Origin: Streptomyces sp. H27-H5
Lineage (GTDB): Bacteria > Actinomycetota > Actinomycetes > Streptomycetales > Streptomycetaceae
Assembly: GCF_026627505.1 (NCBI RefSeq)
Contig: NZ_JAPNLK010000040.1
Location: forward strand, 1-64,000
DNA: 64,000 bases
Reading direction: 5' to 3'
Made by a program: the position numbers and the translations under genes. The notes under the pieces were generated by a model, which was not told the DNA's origin, made no database searches, and saw nothing but the letters and a program-made list of their open reading frames with translations. This document shows positions 42,653 through 52,100 of the stretch, piece after piece (the stretch's first letter is position 1; each line of letters begins with the position of its first letter).

Positions 42653-44639
42653 GGTAGGCGACGACGACGGCGCCGGCGATCATCAGGGGGATGTTGAAGG
42701 CGTAGACCAGGGCGGCCTGGCGCGGCCAGTCGTGTTTGGCCGCCAGGCGGTACAGGTTGTCCTGGGGCCACCAGGCGACGAGCAGGTAGACCACGGCGAG
42801 GTGGGCGGCCGTGGTCAGCCCCGCCCCGCGCCCCTGTTCCCGCATCCTCGGGCGGCCGGAGAACAGGAACATCAGGCCCGCGCCGAAGGCCAGGCACTCG
42901 CAGAGGTAGAGGACGAAGAACAGGGGTGCCCAGGGGGCCGGTATGCCCGCGAGCTCGGTCGAGCCGGGCCAGATCACGTCGGTGAAGATGAGCGCCATGA
43001 CCCCGAGGACGAGCGATCCGCAGCCGATGGCGCAGCCGATCGGGAACTCCGAACCACCCGTCGCGGGGCTGTACTTGCCGCCCGCCCTGCGGACCGACGT
43101 CGCCGGGTCGGTCAGTCGGGGCGGTCGCGGCAGGGCGGCCCGGTCCTCCTGACCCGCCGCGTTGCGCGGCAGGGCCCGCAGCCTGACCACCGTGCGCGGG
43201 ATCCGCGCCTCGGGGACCTTCCCCCGCAGGTGGTCGCGGAGTTGGTCGGAGCCCGGCAAGTCGCCGCCCGGGAGCCAGGTGCCCCCGCCGGGCGGCGGGC
43301 AGAGGTACGCGACGAGTCGCCGCACCCCCCGGCCGACCTCGATCTCGGCGACGAGGGCGGCGCCGATGTGTTCGTGGGAGCGGATCAGGGCTTCCAGGGG
43401 GTGGGGGTCGAAGGGGTGGCCGTCGAGGTGGATGCGGTCCCGGATCCGGCCGCCGAACTCCCACAGCCCGTCGGGGCGCGCGTGGGCGAGGTCGCCGGCG
43501 GGGATCGCGTCGCCGCCACCCGGCGGACCGAGGTACAGCTGTCCGTCGCGGAGTTCCGCCCGACAGCCGGGGAACGGGGAGCCGATGAGGGAGAGTTCCT
43601 CGGGGGCGTCGAGCGGTCCCGGCAGTTGGGACAGTTCGAACCAGGTGCCGATGCCGGCGGTCTCGGTGGATCCGTAGACGTTGAGCACCCGTCCGCCGGG
43701 GCGCAACCTGGCTTGTAGAGCAGCCTGTTGGTCGAGGTGGAGCCGATCGCCGGCGATGTGGAGCAGGCGCACGGACCGCACCGCGTCGTCGTCCTGACGG
43801 GGAAGCGGCGCTCCGGGTCGGGCGTCGCGGAGGGTTTCGCGTTCGGGCAGGAGCAGGTGGGCCGCGCCCGCCGGGTCGGTGTGCACCACGGTGACCCGTT
43901 CGGTTCCGACGGCCGCGCGGACGGTGTCGGGCGTCCACGGGCCCCGGTCGGGGAGGACGAGGGTGCCGCCCGAGCACAGGGCCCGGGTCCAGCCGGTGGT
44001 GAAGGCGGTGACGTCGGACCCGGTGGTGATCAGGTGCCGGTCCTCGGGGGTCGGCCGGGCCACCGCCTCCCAGGCCTCGTGGGCGGCGAGCAGCAGGGTG
44101 TGGGTGAGGGCCACGGCGCGCGGCTGCGCCGCACCGGTGAACTGGAGCAGGGCGTCCCGGGCGCGGGTGCGGGCGGGGGGTTCGGCGGGCCGCTCGGCGA
44201 TCGCGCCGGCTTCCGCTCCGAGGCGGATGAACCGCAGGTCGCGGCCGTCGTCGAGGCGGGCCTGGTGGGCGGCGTGGGTGAGGACGGCGAAGGGTTCCAG
44301 GGTGGCGAGCCGGCGCGGCCCGCTGCCCGAGGCTTCGACGTCGAGGACGACGTATGTGCCGCCGGCTTTCAGGGTGGCGAGCAGGGCGACGACGATCTCG
44401 GTCTGCCGGGCCGTGCCGATGGCCACGAGCCCGCCGGGCGGCAGGCCGGCGGCCAGGAGGTGGTGGGCCAACCGGTTGGCCCGGACGTCGAGTTCCCCGT
44501 ACGTGAGGCTGCCGGGGACGGCGGTGACGGCGCGCGCCTTCGGGGTGTCCCGGGCCCATCGTTCGAAGCGGTCGAGGACGCTGTCTGCTGCGGGGCGGGA
44601 GGAGCTGGCGGACGGAACGGACTCTGATCCCTGCGTCAT
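42612..44639 (-). CDS. Adenylation (AMP-binding) domain protein with C-terminal membrane helices
   Basis: A 675-residue protein. Residues 25-510 match an NRPS-type adenylation fold (LTYGELDVRANRLAHHLLAA, VLNVYGSTETAGIGTWFELS, GRIRDRIHLDGHPFDP). The usual P-loop is replaced by QFTGAAQPRAVALTH (about 164-178) and the catalytic A10 lysine by Gln (RNAAGQEDR, Q497). Four predicted transmembrane helices follow (about 545-670). No carrier domain is present. It may be a non-catalytic or altered activator anchored at the membrane. ATG 44639 follows a GGGG run; it probably works with the convergent ATP-grasp gene. Confidence 0.82.
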   Translation of the reverse strand: MTQGSESVPSASSSRPAADSVLDRFERWARDTPKARAVTAVPGSLTYGELDVRANRLAHHLLAAGLPPGGLVAIGTARQTEIVVALLATLKAGGTYVVLDVEASGSGPRRLATLEPFAVLTHAAHQARLDDGRDLRFIRLGAEAGAIAERPAEPPARTRARDALLQFTGAAQPRAVALTHTLLLAAHEAWEAVARPTPEDRHLITTGSDVTAFTTGWTRALCSGGTLVLPDRGPWTPDTVRAAVGTERVTVVHTDPAGAAHLLLPERETLRDARPGAPLPRQDDDAVRSVRLLHIAGDRLHLDQQAALQARLRPGGRVLNVYGSTETAGIGTWFELSQLPGPLDAPEELSLIGSPFPGCRAELRDGQLYLGPPGGGDAIPAGDLAHARPDGLWEFGGRIRDRIHLDGHPFDPHPLEALIRSHEHIGAALVAEIEVGRGVRRLVAYLCPPPGGGTWLPGGDLPGSDQLRDHLRGKVPEARIPRTVVRLRALPRNAAGQEDRAALPRPPRLTDPATSVRRAGGKYSPATGGSEFPIGCAIGCGSLVLGVMALIFTDVIWPGSTELAGIPAPWAPLFFVLYLCECLAFGAGLMFLFSGRPRMREQGRGAGLTTAAHLAVVYLLVAWWPQDNLYRLAAKHDWPRQAALVYAFNIPLMIAGAVVVAYLIRKPASAFDFDD

Positions 44640-44741
44640 CCCCCGATGATGCCATCGGGCTCCGACAACGCACGAGAGTCTCCAATGTCCCTCGTGCGAG
44701 CGGGGGTTGGCAGCCATCCAGGGCACGTGAGGGCCGATGCC

Positions 44742-44779
44742 TTGACCTCACGTTTGGTTGAGGTCCTACTGTTCGGGTC
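44742..44779 (+). promoter_or_regulatory. MerR-type promoter, leaderless
   Basis: TTGACC (-35, 44742-44747) and TACTGT (-10, 44767-44772) are 19 bp apart, the over-long spacer used by MerR-family activators. The spacer holds an inverted repeat, GACCTCA (44744-44750) and TGAGGTC (44759-44765). The ATG of the ABC exporter lies 7 nt after the -10, so transcription should begin at or beside it and give a leaderless mRNA. Confidence 0.8.
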
Positions 44780-46777
44780 ATGGACATGGAAGTCACCGCC
44801 TGGACCTCGCTCCACAGCGCGATCAACGCACAGCAGGATCGTCGCCCGCTCTCCCGGGCGAGCCTGCGGCGGGTCGCCGCCTTCGCCCGCCCGCATCGCC
44901 GCGGGCTGACCCTCTTCCTGCTGCTCAGTGTCGTCACGGCGCTGCTCGCGGTCGCCACTCCCCTGCTCGCCAGTCGGGTCGTGGACACGATCGTCGGCGG
45001 TGGGGACACTGCCCGCGTCACCCGGCTCGCCCTGTTGATCGCGGTGATCGCGGTCGTCGAGGCGGGGCTCGGGCTGTTGACCCGCAAGTTGTCGTCCACC
45101 CTCGGCGAGGGGTTGATCCTGGACCTGCGGACGGCGGTCTTCGACCACGTGCAGCGCATGCCGGTCGCCTTCTTCACCCGCACGCGGACCGGAGCCCTGG
45201 TCAGCCGCCTCAACAACGACGTGATCGGGGCCCAGCGGGCCTTCAGCAACACCCTTTCCGGGGTGGTCTCCAACACCGTCACCCTGCTGCTGACCCTCGT
45301 CGTGATGCTGAGCATCTCCTGGCAGATCACCCTGCTGGCGCTGGTCCTGCTGCCGGTGTTCGTGCTGCCGGCCCGCCGGATGGGCGCGCGGATGGCGGCC
45401 ATGCAGCGGGAGGCGTCGACGCTGAACGCCGCGATGGGCACGCAGATGACGGAACGGTTCTCCGCCCCCGGCGCCACGCTCGTCAAGCTGTTCGGCCGGC
45501 CCGCCGACGAATCCGCCGAGTTCGCCGCCCGCGCGGCCCGGGTGCGGGACATCGGCGTCCGCACGGCGATGGCGCAGTCCGCGTTCATCACCGCCCTCAC
45601 CCTGGTCTCCGCCCTGGCGCTCGCGCTGGTGTACGGGCTCGGCGGGTACTACGCGCTGCGCGGGACCCTGGAGGCCGGCTCCGTCGTCGCCCTCGCCCTG
45701 CTGCTCACCCGGCTCTACTCCCCGCTGACGGCGCTGGCCGGTGCCCGCGTCGAGGTGATGAGCGCCATGGTCAGCTTCGAGCGGGTCTTCGAGATCCTCG
45801 ACCTGAAACCCCTCATCGACCAGAAGCCCGACGCCGTGGACGTGCCGGAGGGCCCGGTCGCGGTGGAGTTCGACCGGGTGTCGTTCGGGTACCCCTCCGC
45901 CGAGCGGGTCTCGCTGGCCTCGCTGGAGGAGGTCGCCACACTGGACCCCCGGGGTGGCACCGAGGTGCTGCACGAGGTGTCCTTCCGGGCCGAGCCCGGG
46001 CAGATGATCGCCCTGGTCGGCTCCTCCGGCGCCGGCAAGTCGACCATCGCCCAGTTGCTGCCCCGGCTGTACGACGCCGACGCGGGCGCCGTGCGGATCG
46101 CCGGCGTCGACGTACGGGACCTCACGGCCGACTCGATCCGGGCGACGCTCGGCATGGTCACCCAGGACGGCCACCTCTTCCACGAGTCGGTGCGGGCCAA
46201 CCTGCTGCTGGCCCGGCCCGGGGCAACGGAGGAGGAGATCTGGGAGGCGCTGCGCCTCTCCCGGCTGGACGGCCTCGTCGCCTCCCTGCCCGACGGTCTC
46301 GACACCGTCGTCGGTGAACGCGGGTACCGGCTCTCGGGCGGCGAACGGCAGCGGCTGACCATCGCCCGGCTGCTGCTGGCCCGCCAGCGCGTGGTGATCC
46401 TGGACGAGGCCACCGCCCACCTGGACTCCACCTCGGAGGCGGCGGTCCAGGAGGCCCTGGCCGAGGCGTTGGCCGGGCGGACCGCCGTGGTGATCGCGCA
46501 CCGGCTGTCGACCGTGCAGGCCGCCGATCAGATCCTGGTGGTGGAGGAGGGCCGGATCGTGGAGCGGGGCACGCACGCCGAGCTGCTGGCGGCGGGCGGC
46601 CGGTACGAGGAGCTGTACCGGACCCAGTTCGCCTCCGAGGACGCGGGGGACGCCGGGGGCGGCGAGCCCACCGGGTCCGGCGAGCCCGGTGCGGCGGTCG
46701 GGGCAGGCGCGGAGGTCGGGGCCGGCGCGGAGGTCGGGGTCGCGCCGGGCGGCGGGACGCCCGCCCCGGGCGCATGA
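44780..46777 (+). CDS. ABC exporter (fused TMD-NBD)
   Basis: A 665-residue half-size multidrug-type exporter. Six transmembrane helices span about 45-320 with the FFTRTRTGALVSRLNND coupling region. The ATPase (about 350-620) has Walker A GSSGAGKST, Q-loop VTQDG, signature RLSGGERQRL, Walker B RVVILDEATAHLD and H-loop IAHRLST. A Gly/Ala/Glu-rich tail (about 625-665) is probably disordered. Presumed homodimer exporting a drug-like or lipid substrate. A MerR-type leaderless promoter implies induction by a toxic compound. ATG 44780 is chosen from that promoter, as no ribosome site precedes it. Confidence 0.93.
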   Translation: MDMEVTAWTSLHSAINAQQDRRPLSRASLRRVAAFARPHRRGLTLFLLLSVVTALLAVATPLLASRVVDTIVGGGDTARVTRLALLIAVIAVVEAGLGLLTRKLSSTLGEGLILDLRTAVFDHVQRMPVAFFTRTRTGALVSRLNNDVIGAQRAFSNTLSGVVSNTVTLLLTLVVMLSISWQITLLALVLLPVFVLPARRMGARMAAMQREASTLNAAMGTQMTERFSAPGATLVKLFGRPADESAEFAARAARVRDIGVRTAMAQSAFITALTLVSALALALVYGLGGYYALRGTLEAGSVVALALLLTRLYSPLTALAGARVEVMSAMVSFERVFEILDLKPLIDQKPDAVDVPEGPVAVEFDRVSFGYPSAERVSLASLEEVATLDPRGGTEVLHEVSFRAEPGQMIALVGSSGAGKSTIAQLLPRLYDADAGAVRIAGVDVRDLTADSIRATLGMVTQDGHLFHESVRANLLLARPGATEEEIWEALRLSRLDGLVASLPDGLDTVVGERGYRLSGGERQRLTIARLLLARQRVVILDEATAHLDSTSEAAVQEALAEALAGRTAVVIAHRLSTVQAADQILVVEEGRIVERGTHAELLAAGGRYEELYRTQFASEDAGDAGGGEPTGSGEPGAAVGAGAEVGAGAEVGVAPGGGTPAPGA

Positions 46778-46825
46778 TGCCGAAAGGCCCGTACTCCGGG
46801 GCCGCTGCCGATCGTGGAGGTCGTG

Positions 46826-47203
46826 ATGGACATCAAGCTGGAGCTGGTCGCCGTCCCCGTCACCGATGTCGACCGGGCCAAGGCCTTCTACGAGAAGATC
46901 GGCTTCCACGCCGACCACGACGTCACGGTCAGCGAGGAGATCCGCTTCGTCCAGTTGACCCCGCCCGGATCGGCCTGCTCGATCGCGCTGGGCAAGGGGC
47001 TCACCCGGATGGCCCCCGGGTCGTTGGACAACATGCAGGTGGTGGTCACCGACATCGAGGCGGCCCACGCCGACCTGCGGGGGCGGGGCGTGGAGGTCAC
47101 GGAGGTCCAGGACATGCCCTGGGGGTCCTTCGTGTACTTCTCGGACCCGGACGGCAACGGCTGGGCCGTCCAGCAGACGAAGCCCCGTACGGCCGCCCGC
47201 TGA
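46826..47203 (+). CDS. VOC-family (glyoxalase/bleomycin-resistance fold) protein
   Basis: A 125-residue protein of the vicinal oxygen chelate superfamily with two beta-alpha-beta-beta-beta units: VAVPVTDVDRAKAFYEKIGF and the closing FSDPDGNGWAVQQT. Homologues include glyoxalases, dioxygenases and ligand-sequestering resistance proteins. It follows the ABC exporter by 48 bp and is probably in its operon, consistent with a detoxification role. GTGGAGG lies five bases before ATG 46826. Confidence 0.88.
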   Translation: MDIKLELVAVPVTDVDRAKAFYEKIGFHADHDVTVSEEIRFVQLTPPGSACSIALGKGLTRMAPGSLDNMQVVVTDIEAAHADLRGRGVEVTEVQDMPWGSFVYFSDPDGNGWAVQQTKPRTAAR

Positions 47204-47314
47204 CCGCCCGCGGCCGCCCACCCCGACGCGGCGCCCCCGGCCCACCCGCGAAGTGACCCCGAATCGACCGGTGTTCGGCCACACGCGCGAGGGGCCGGCT
47301 GGAAGACTGGGCGC

Positions 47315-49159
47315 ATGGGGACGGTCTACGCCCTGCTCGTGGGCATCGACGAGTACCGGATCGGGGTCCGCGCGCGGCTGCGCGGCTGTGTGAACGACGT
47401 CGCCGCGGCCGGACCGGCGCTGGAACGCCGGGCTCCGGGCCGGCTGCGGGCGCTGACCCTGCTGAACGGGGAGGCGACGGTCGCGGCCGTGGAGGAGGCC
47501 GTCCGCACGCACCTGAAGCAGGCGGGCCCCGGGGACACCGCGCTGCTCTGGTTCAGCGGGCACGGCACGGAGTACGCGGCGAGCACCCCGCAGGAGCTGA
47601 GGATCGAGCCGACGGGCCGCTGCCAGGCGGTGGTGTGCGCGGACGGGCCGCTGCCGGACAAGCGCCTGGGCGCCCTGCTCGACTCCGCGGCGACGGCCGG
47701 CGGGCACGTGGTGGCGGTCCTGGACTGCTGTTTCTCCGGCGGCGCGAGCCGCGAGGAAGGTACGGCCGCCCGGTACCTCCCGCCCCTGCCCGACTGGGAG
47801 CCGCCCTCGGCGTCCCGGGACGCGGTCGGACCCGACCCCCGGCCGCACCATCTGCTGCTGGCGGCGAGCCGGATCGGGCAGCTCTCCCATGAGCGGCGCT
47901 TCGACGCGCCCGGCGGGCCGGTCGTGCACGGGGTGTTCTCCCACGCCCTGCTGGACGCCCTGCGCGGGGCCCGGCCCGCGGTCACCGGCCGGGAGTTGCT
48001 CGCGGCGGCCGACGCGGGCGTGCGGCGGGTGCTCTCGGGGCAGCAGCCGGTGCTGTTCCCGGCCGAGCCGGGTGGACTCGCGGACCGGCCGGTCCTGCCC
48101 GGACCCCCGGACGGGGGCGCCGGGCCGAGCCCGTACCTGCTGCGGGAGGGGCCGCAGGGCTGGGAGGTGGACTGCGGGCGGGTGCACGGGCTGACCGGTG
48201 GGGCCGGTACCGAGTTCGCGGCGGCGGAGGGCGTCGTACGGGTCCGGGCGGTGCGCGCGGACCGGTGCTTGGTCGATCCGGACGGCTGGACGCCCGAGCC
48301 CGGATCGGTGCGTCCGGTGGCCCTGTCGGCCCTGGCGCTGCCCCCGGCCGCGGTCGTGCTCGACGGGGAGGACGTCGCCCTGCCCCCGTCCCCGCTGCTG
48401 CGTCCGGTCGCCGCCGACTCGTTGGAGGCCCGGTCGGCCCGTGTCTGGTTCCGCGTGGAGGTGCGCGGCGCGCGGGCCCGCGTGCTGCGGCGCGACGGTT
48501 CCCCGTACGTGGACCCGCTGCCGCTGGCCGGCGCCGCCGACGCGGCGCGGCTGACCGACTGTCTGGCCCGGTTGACGCACTGGCACCGGATCCGCGATCT
48601 GGACGCGGGGCTCTCGCCGCTGGCCGGGCGGGTTCGGGTGGAGGTGGTCCCCTGGGGCCGGGAGGAGCCGCTGCGGCCCGACGGGAACGGGGAGATCGCC
48701 CTGGCCTACGACGGCCCGCGCGCGCCCTGGGTCACCGTGCGGCTGCGCAACACCGGCCCCCGGCCGCTGTGGTGCGTGCTGGTCAACCTCGACGACCGCT
48801 TCGGCGCCGGTTCGTCGCTGTTCCCCGGTCAGTTCATCGGCGGCGGAATGACCGGGCACGCGCTGGACGGGGACCCGATCCGGATGGTGCTGCCCGCCTC
48901 CCGGACGGGCCGGCCGGGGGCGTTCGCGCGGGACTGGCTGACGCTGGTCGTGGCCGAGGGGGAACTGAACACGGTGCCGTTCCACCTGGACCGGTGGGAC
49001 CCGCTCGCCGGATCCCACCGGTCCGCGTCGGGGCCGCCGGCCGACGGTCTGTTGCGCCTCACCGCGCCCCGGTCACGGGACATGGTGGCCGCGCGGCCCG
49101 CCGGGGCCGGCCAGTGGGCGGCGAGCACCCTGGCGTTGCGCACGTCGGGCCCCGCGTAG
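47315..49159 (+). CDS. Caspase-family (C14) peptidase
   Basis: A 614-residue protein. Residues 1-255 form a caspase/metacaspase fold: YALLVGIDEYRI start, catalytic H83 in WFSGHGTEYA, catalytic C139 in VLDCCFSGGAS, and GVFSHALLDAL. The remaining ~350 residues are beta-rich and unassigned, with VTVRLRNTGPRPLWCVLVNL resembling the Ig-like or DUF4384 modules often fused to bacterial caspases. No signal peptide. Bacterial caspase-like proteases cut at basic residues and appear as effectors in conflict systems. Its stop lies 25 bp from that of the CHAT gene, end to end. Confidence 0.88.
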   Translation: MGTVYALLVGIDEYRIGVRARLRGCVNDVAAAGPALERRAPGRLRALTLLNGEATVAAVEEAVRTHLKQAGPGDTALLWFSGHGTEYAASTPQELRIEPTGRCQAVVCADGPLPDKRLGALLDSAATAGGHVVAVLDCCFSGGASREEGTAARYLPPLPDWEPPSASRDAVGPDPRPHHLLLAASRIGQLSHERRFDAPGGPVVHGVFSHALLDALRGARPAVTGRELLAAADAGVRRVLSGQQPVLFPAEPGGLADRPVLPGPPDGGAGPSPYLLREGPQGWEVDCGRVHGLTGGAGTEFAAAEGVVRVRAVRADRCLVDPDGWTPEPGSVRPVALSALALPPAAVVLDGEDVALPPSPLLRPVAADSLEARSARVWFRVEVRGARARVLRRDGSPYVDPLPLAGAADAARLTDCLARLTHWHRIRDLDAGLSPLAGRVRVEVVPWGREEPLRPDGNGEIALAYDGPRAPWVTVRLRNTGPRPLWCVLVNLDDRFGAGSSLFPGQFIGGGMTGHALDGDPIRMVLPASRTGRPGAFARDWLTLVVAEGELNTVPFHLDRWDPLAGSHRSASGPPADGLLRLTAPRSRDMVAARPAGAGQWAASTLALRTSGPA

Positions 49160-49184
49160 ACCGCGCCCGGAAGGGTGCGCGGGT

Positions 49185-52100
49185 TCACTGCCCGAGGTGG
49201 GTGAAGCCGGCCCAGGCGCTCAGGTCGTGCGGGTCGAGGTGCGCCAGCCGGGCCGTCAGGGCCGGCGGCAGCCCGTCCGGCACCTGCCGTCCCGGGTCCA
49301 GCATCCACAGTTGGGCCCGCCGCAACGCCCGGGCGGGCGGATCCTGTTCACGGCGCAGGAAGTGGTGGGTCATGAACATCAGCACGGAGGTCGCGTCGTC
49401 CGGGACCGGCCACAGGGAGCCGATCACCGAGCGGCTGCCGGCGACGAGGAAGGCCGAGGACAGGCTGTACGCCTCGTTGTGGCCGCGTCCCGAGACCTGG
49501 CTGCGGCAGGCGGCGAGGACGACCAGGCCGAGCCGTCCGTGCACCGCGTCGGCCAGTTCCTCGGCCGTCAACTCGCCTCCCTTGAGGGAGAGGTGGGAGC
49601 TGCGCGGCCCGTTCTCGGTGACGGTTCCGTGGCAGGCCAGGTGCACGACCGCGCCGTCGTCGGCGTGCTCGTGCAACCACCGGGCGACCTGGTCGGGGCT
49701 GCCGTCGCCGGTGCGCAGCCCCAGGTACTGACCGCCCGGGTAGAAGACCCGCAGCACGGCCTCGGCCTCCTCCCCCGCGAACGGAAGGTCCCCCGTGGGG
49801 TTGCCGACCACGAGCGCGGTCCCGTCGTGCGGGGCCCGGGGGCGCGCGGCGACCTCGCACAGCAGGCGGGCGGAGGCCGCGTACGAGAACTCCGCGCGCT
49901 CGATCGCGTACGAGCGGCGGCCGCTCCCGTCGGCGGTGAAGGCGGCGTGCCAGGGGACCAGGCCGAGCGAACCCATCGGGACGAGGACCAGGCGCGGTAC
50001 GCGTCCGGGCCGGTCGGACGCCTGGAAGAGGTCGAGCAGCGGCCGGACGGCGACCCGCCAGGCCCACGAGCAGAGCCGGTCGAGCTGGTCGCGCAGCGGC
50101 GGGGCCGGTTCGGGGCGGGGCGCGCCGTGGCCGGGGACCGGCTCCATGTCGCGCCCGCCGGAGGCGGGCCGGTACCGGCGCAGCGGCGCGGCGTCCTCGC
50201 GCAGGCTCGGCAGCGCGACCTCCCGGATCTCGCCGCGCGAGGTGACCACCAGGGCGGTCCCGGGGCAGTCGGCGGTGGACGGCACGAGGTAGACCAGGGC
50301 GTCCTTGCGGTGGGCGCGCAGCCCGGCGGCGATCTCGGCGGGCGAGGGCGGGTCGAGGAGCCGGGTGTCGCCCTCGGTCAGCGCGAGCACGACGCTGCGG
50401 CGCAGTGTGCTCGGCATGTCGTCGGCCGCCTCGTCGGCGCCCCGGCTCAGCCATTCCCGGGCCAGGTCGTCCCGGCCGGCGGCGATGAGCCGTTCGGGCA
50501 CCGACCGGCTGGTGGTCGCCGCGTGCAGGATGAGGCCCCGGCAGGCGTCGAGGGCCCGGACGGCGTCGTCGAGCGCGCCGTCGGCGACGCACCAGCCGAC
50601 CACCTCTCCCGCGAGGTCGCTCGCCAGGCGGCCGGCCTCCGCCGCGTCCTGGCTGCCGGACTGGAGCAGGGCGGACCAGACGAACCCGCGCAGCGATTCG
50701 AGGCCGAGGCGTCGGCCGTTCTCCCGGTCGCGACGGTTCGGGTCCGCCCGGACCCGGTAACAGCGGCCGAGGGGTTGCGTGGTGAGCGCCCACAACCGGT
50801 GCTCGGGGCCGTCCATGGCCCGCGCCGCTCCTTCGAGCAGGGTGATGGCACGCTCCAGGTCCCGGGCCCGGTCGGGGGATCCGGCCTGGGGATTGGCCAT
50901 GACCAGGGCGCTGTGGACGCCGCCGGTGTTCGAGGCGAAGCGGATCCAGGCCTCGCTCCCGGGCGCCGACAGGGCGAGGGCCTCCGCCGACACCTCCAGG
51001 CTTTCCCGGATCCGCGGCACGTCGGCGCGGCGCAGCGCCTCGCCCTGCCACACGAGGGCCATGCTCCCCAGCAGGTGGGCGCGCTGTGGTCGGGGGAACC
51101 GCTCCGCCCGCAGGCGCAGCTCGGCGATCGACGGCCGCCCGGCCGGCGCCGGCGCGGGTGGCACGCCGAGCCGGGCCGCGAGGTCCTCCCGGTACATCCG
51201 GGCGCTTTCCAGCAGCACCCATCCCTCGGTGTGGGAGGTGCTGTCCGGATCCAGGCGCCCGACGATCCCGGCGACCCGGTCCAGTCCGCGGTCGGCCGCC
51301 GCGAGATCGCCCCGCATGACCGCGAGACGCACCTGTGCCGCGGCATCCTGACACACCAGCATCTCGCCCATGTGCGGCCCCAGGTCGAGGGCGTCGAGCA
51401 CCTCGTCCCACTCCGCGCCGCCGGGCACCGATCCCTCGGTCACCCCTCGCAGTTGGGCCAGTTGACGCATGGCCTGGTGTCGCCCGTAGCGCACCCAGGG
51501 GTTGGTGTTCCCCGCGGCGATCGCGAGGTCGAAGTGCTCCAGCGCCTCGGTCAGCCGGGACACCGAGCCGGCCATTCCCTGGGCGAACCGCCAACCGGCG
51601 AGGCCCGCGTGGCCCCGGGCGCGCCATTCGGGATGGGCCTCGGCGTAGGACGACATCTCCCTTACCAGTCGTTCCTCGCGTTCCGCGCCCATCCGGTCCC
51701 CGTGGGGGTCGAGCATGGGCATCGCCGCGAGGAGGGTTCCGGCGCGCTCCGCCCGCAGGCGGCTTCCCGGCTCGGTCCGCTCCCAGCCCTCGAACAGCAT
51801 CGAGTACCGGAGTTCCCACCGCTCCCGCGCCCGCGGATCGTCGGCGAGCAGGTGGTTGTCCATGCCGAAGTCGAACTCTCCCTCCATGTAGCTCCGTTGG
51901 AAGCGTTCGTAGGCCCGGGCCAGTTCCTCTTCGGACACCACGTCCGGTCCGGCGTCGGGCCGCACGGATTCGGGCAGCCCCACCAGGGCCGCCCCGAGCA
52001 GGCCCAGGGCCATGTCGGTGACCTCCCGGGAGAGCCGGTCGTCCTCGCGGACCCGCCGGACGGCCCGTACGACGACCCGCAGTCGTTCCGTGTCCCCGTC

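Noticed and set aside
44636..49018. A 1460-codon minus-strand open frame across the ABC, VOC and caspase genes.
   Set aside because: Low-complexity composition, no motifs, and it lies antisense to three genes with intact family signatures.
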